Position numbers and translations under genes: made by a program. A model generated the notes under the pieces. That model saw nothing but the letters and a program-made list of their open reading frames with translations, had not been told where the DNA came from and ran no database searches. Below are positions 14,809 through 14,944 of a stretch of DNA of 14,944 nt, piece by piece. The DNA comes from Spirochaetaceae bacterium (lineage in GTDB: Bacteria > Spirochaetota > Spirochaetia > Treponematales > Breznakiellaceae), in contig JAIRTD010000297.1 in NCBI GenBank assembly GCA_031255115.1, forward strand, positions 1-14,944, read 5' to 3'. Every line of letters starts with the position of its first letter. The stretch's first letter is position 1.

Positions 14809-14944
14809 TGGCAGATCAGGCTGAAAAACTGCGGGAACTAATGCGGCAGAAAAAACAGAGCCCGAAAAAAGACGGCAAGAAACTTCCCGAAAAGGCGCCG
14901 CGCCAAACCAGGATTATCACCGTTACTTCCGGCAAGGGCGGCGT
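14808..14944 (+). CDS. flhG: Flagellar number regulator FlhG/FleN (ParA/MinD family), 5' part
   Basis: FlhG is a MinD-like ATPase that limits flagellar number and stimulates the FlhF GTPase. Only 45 codons are in the window. The ATG at 14808 shares its A with the flhF stop and follows TGGAG (14796-14800). The peptide begins with Asp3-Gln4-Ala5-x-x-Leu8-Arg9, matching the DQAxxLR activator motif of FlhG, followed by a basic linker and then ITVTSGKGG, the start of the deviant Walker A motif, where the window ends. An ATG at 14805 is out of frame. Confidence 0.92.
   Translation, partial: MADQAEKLRELMRQKKQSPKKDGKKLPEKAPRQTRIITVTSGKGG

Overview
This window is a nearly gap-free block of flagellar genes, all on the + strand, in the order fliK (3' part), flgD, flgE, flbD, motA, motB, fliL, fliM, fliY, fliO, fliP, fliQ, fliR, flhB, flhA, flhF, flhG (5' part). 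This is the order of the large motility operon of spirochaetes, best known from Treponema. FliY instead of a short FliN, a 146-residue FlgD, and a FlgE with Lys165 and Cys178 at the cross-linking positions known from Treponema denticola all fit. The DNA is moderately GC-rich, unlike the AT-rich oral treponemes, so a gut or environmental treponeme is likely. The species is inference.

Layout. Positions 2-2632 encode hook length control (FliK), hook cap (FlgD) and hook protein (FlgE). Positions 2678-5029 encode FlbD and the stator and its partner (MotA, MotB, FliL). After a 300-base non-coding gap, 5330-7452 encode the C-ring proteins FliM and FliY. A second, AT-rich gap of about 165 bases precedes the export-gate genes fliO-fliP-fliQ-fliR-flhB-flhA (7619-13534). 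Last come flhF and the start of flhG (13546 to the end), which set flagellar position and number. Most junctions are very short or overlap as ATGA or GTGA, which suggests translational coupling. Together the genes cover hook building, torque generation, rotor and switch, secretion of flagellar parts and placement of the motor.

The main anomaly is fliM. The reading frame is full length (344 codons) and looks normal on both sides, but codon 112 is TAG, where the family has a basic residue in a P-L-K/R-G motif. TAG also ends at least five other genes here, so genome-wide reassignment is unlikely. A nonsense mutation, a sequencing error or local readthrough all remain possible.

The gap just upstream of fliM is the second point of interest. 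It holds a strong hairpin with two diverged copies of a 25-base unit (probably a dispersed repeat), then a good match to a sigma-28 flagellar promoter, then a terminator-like hairpin at the predicted transcript start. The fliY-fliO gap has phased A/T tracts, a perfect 14-base palindrome containing TATAAT, and a likely CTG start for fliO. I found no RNA genes, CRISPR arrays, insertion sequences or unfamiliar gene systems; the window is otherwise a conserved motility operon.
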